NCBI GenBank assembly: GCA_965262485.1
Contig: OZ253540.1
Coordinates: 3,348,001-3,412,000 of the forward strand
Reading direction: 5' to 3'
DNA length: 64,000 nt
Origin: Bin87 sp965262485
Lineage (GTDB): Bacteria; Chloroflexota; Dehalococcoidia; Lucifugimonadales; UBA3495
In this document: in pieces, positions 62,664-64,000 of the stretch
Numbering within the stretch: the first letter of the stretch is position 1
Layout: the number at the start of each line of letters is the position of its first letter
Notes under the pieces: generated by a model
What the model was told of the DNA's origin: nothing
The model's input: only the letters and a program-made list of their open reading frames with translations
Database searches by the model: none
Translations under genes and position numbers: made by a program

Positions 62664-63649
62664 CACCGACCCGACCCGGCGACCACGACGGCCCTGCCCA
62701 CGACGGCCCTGCCCACGATGGCCTTGCCCACGACCACCGGGAGGCCGGGCGGCGACGCCTGCTAATTGCGCTGGCGCTGATTTCCGGCTATATGGGTGTC
62801 GAGATAGCAGCGGGCATTCTGTCGGGCAGTCTGGCCTTGCTGGCCGACGCCGCCCATATGCTCACCGATGCGGCCGCCATCGCATTGGCTCTTTTCGCGA
62901 TGTGGATTGCCAACCGGCCAGCCTCCATTGAGCGCACTTTCGGATATTACCGCGCTGAGGTGCTGGCCGCCCTGTTCAATGTAGTCAGTCTGTGGGTGGT
63001 TGCCGGCTGGATTTTCTTTGAGGCTTACCACCGCTTTCGGGAAGTCCCGGAGGTGGCTGGCGGCATCGTACTGGTGGCCGGCGGTGTGGGGCTGGTCGTC
63101 AACCTGATTGCCGTCTGGGTACTGCGCCGTTCCGCCGGGCACAGCCTCAACGTTGAAGGCGCCTTCCGACACGTAATGGCGGACCTGATGGGGTCAATCG
63201 GCGTAGTAATTTCCGGCGTTCTGACCCTGGCTTTTGGCTGGTGGATTGCCGACCCCATCCTGGGAGTGCTTATCGGAGCGCTGATCCTGGCCGGTTCCTG
63301 GCGTTTGGTCGGCAAGGTCTTTCGGGTTCTGCTGGAAGGCACACCGGCGCACCTGGATATGGGACGGCTCTGCAGCGAGCTGGAAAGCGTGGCGGGCGTG
63401 ACTCTGGTTCACGATATTCACGCCTGGACTATTACCTCCGGCTATGAGTCGCTCACGGCCCACGTACTGGTTGACCCCGATTATCCGGGAGAGCTGGAAA
63501 CCCTGCGCCGCCGGCTGCAGCAGATTGCGTACGATGACTTTGGCATCGCCCACATTACCATACAGATTGAGCAATCACTGGAAGGCTGCGCCGAACGCCA
63601 CCACTTTGACCATCTGCTAGCGTCGGATGCGGGCCGGGTGATTGAATAG
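62660..63649 (+). CDS. Cation diffusion facilitator, second of pair
   Basis: The ATG at 62660 overlaps the upstream TGA. The 329-residue protein starts with a His/Asp-rich run of repeated GPAHDGPAHDGLAHD, encoded by a short tandem repeat. DAAHMLTDAAAIALALF and HVMADLMGSIGVVISGVL repeat the zinc site of its neighbour. The C-terminal domain ends AHITIQIEQSLEGCAERHHF. It is a tandem duplicate, clearly diverged. A heterodimer with the first protein is possible, since translation is coupled. Confidence 0.92.
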   Translation: MTPTRPGDHDGPAHDGPAHDGLAHDHREAGRRRLLIALALISGYMGVEIAAGILSGSLALLADAAHMLTDAAAIALALFAMWIANRPASIERTFGYYRAEVLAALFNVVSLWVVAGWIFFEAYHRFREVPEVAGGIVLVAGGVGLVVNLIAVWVLRRSAGHSLNVEGAFRHVMADLMGSIGVVISGVLTLAFGWWIADPILGVLIGALILAGSWRLVGKVFRVLLEGTPAHLDMGRLCSELESVAGVTLVHDIHAWTITSGYESLTAHVLVDPDYPGELETLRRRLQQIAYDDFGIAHITIQIEQSLEGCAERHHFDHLLASDAGRVIE

Positions 63650-64000
63650 CTGGGCCAGCGGCAGGCTGAAGTCCGGGAACAGTGGCGTGGTCAGCGTGTC
63701 AGCGGCAGTTAGCGCCGCCCGCTCCCTATACGCTCCATCCACTAGTTCCAGCACGGTCAGCGTATCCGCAACTGCGTCGATGATCCAGTACTCCGGTATT
63801 CCCCTGGCCTCGTAGTGCCGTCGTTTGGTGACCAAGTCGTGATTCCGGTTCGACGAAAGCACTTCCGCGACGATGTCCGGCGCCCCGTCAATGACGGTGG
63901 GGCCGATGATGCTGGTGCGGTCGGAGCGAATGACCGTTATGTCCGGCGCTACGGCGGTGTTGCTCGATAGGACTACGCCGGGTTCGTACAGCACGATCCC
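63617..64000 (-). CDS. Uma2-family putative endonuclease (5' end outside window)
   Basis: The frame is open to the window edge (128 codons). APDITVIRSDRTSIIGP, IDGAPDIVAEVLSSNRNHDL, VTKRRHYEARGIPEYWIIDA and DTLTVLELVDG show the Uma2 catalytic core, with D, E-x-L and the K...Y. The 3' end overlaps the CDF gene convergently by 33 bases. It is a second member besides the gene at 2555. Confidence 0.88.
   Translation of the reverse strand, partial: GIVLYEPGVVLSSNTAVAPDITVIRSDRTSIIGPTVIDGAPDIVAEVLSSNRNHDLVTKRRHYEARGIPEYWIIDAVADTLTVLELVDGAYRERAALTAADTLTTPLFPDFSLPLAQLFNHPARIRR

Overview
The window is a GC-rich bacterial chromosome segment. Three luciferase-like flavin-dependent oxidoreductases, single-gene alpha/beta hydrolases, a VOC protein and an ABM-type monooxygenase, a NuoE/NuoF pair, and a very high load of short palindromic repeats, R-M genes and toxin-antitoxin genes suggest a Chloroflexota-like, possibly SAR202/Dehalococcoidia or sponge-associated lineage. 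That assignment is inference; no rRNA is present. Housekeeping anchors are a bifunctional-type (p)ppGpp synthetase/hydrolase (rel), acetyl-CoA synthetase (acs), ribosomal protein L19 (rplS), PriA, and one tRNA-Gly(CCC).

Layout. 1-7.6 kb: a radical SAM protein cut by the window edge, a DUF429-like protein, gene relics, a Uma2 nuclease, nuoE-nuoF, an unassigned promoter-to-terminator structured RNA, and a PPC-domain lipoprotein. 8-16 kb: rel, an SLC13-type transporter, a tail-anchored SNase, a broken antitoxin/PIN pair, a two-domain rhodanese whose catalytic Cys codon is UGA followed by a SECIS-like hairpin (probable selenoprotein), and an LLM oxidoreductase. 16-21 kb: a gutted type ISP restriction enzyme whose middle has been replaced by an EcoRV-like R-M pair, then TA and methyltransferase debris. 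21.5-36 kb: acs, hicAB, an HSDR_N protein, vapBC, a tandem UspA, a 41-bp tandem array next to a GIY-YIG gene, an alkyltransferase-like gene with a truncated nei, VOC and ABM genes, an MmeI-like type IIL R-M enzyme, an alpha/beta hydrolase, a coiled-coil membrane protein and an NHL propeller. 36-43 kb: a Panacea-type TA pair, a complete but inactivated ISAs1 element with a 10-bp target duplication, rplS, priA, and an IS110 element inserted inside a repeat. 43-49 kb: an orphan phage portal, a Fic protein, an LLM oxidoreductase, tRNA-Gly, a hydrolase and a PIN TA pair.

49.4-59.2 kb is a defence island built from two alternating direct repeats: R1 (5' end of a TPP-enzyme gene) and R2 (HNH plus a short Vsr-like gene). 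Between R1 and R2 lies different cargo in each copy: cassette A (a large unrecognised protein plus a 4-TM protein) and cassette B (a small HNH plus an AAA ATPase with a TOPRIM/DUF4435-like end). This looks like cargo exchange at a duplicated site and is one of the two most interesting things in the window, the other being the probable selenocysteine rhodanese. 59.3-64 kb: a two-gene hypothetical operon, an LLM oxidoreductase, two overlapping CDF metal transporters and a partial Uma2 gene.

Intergenic DNA is dominated by several families of palindromic repeats. These have visibly truncated genes (a PIN toxin, nei), supplied a C-terminus (nuoF), and inserted into one another. A 19-bp palindrome of the type CCCCGTATCAAGTACGGGG appears ten times, including twice inside the ISAs1 transposase gene.
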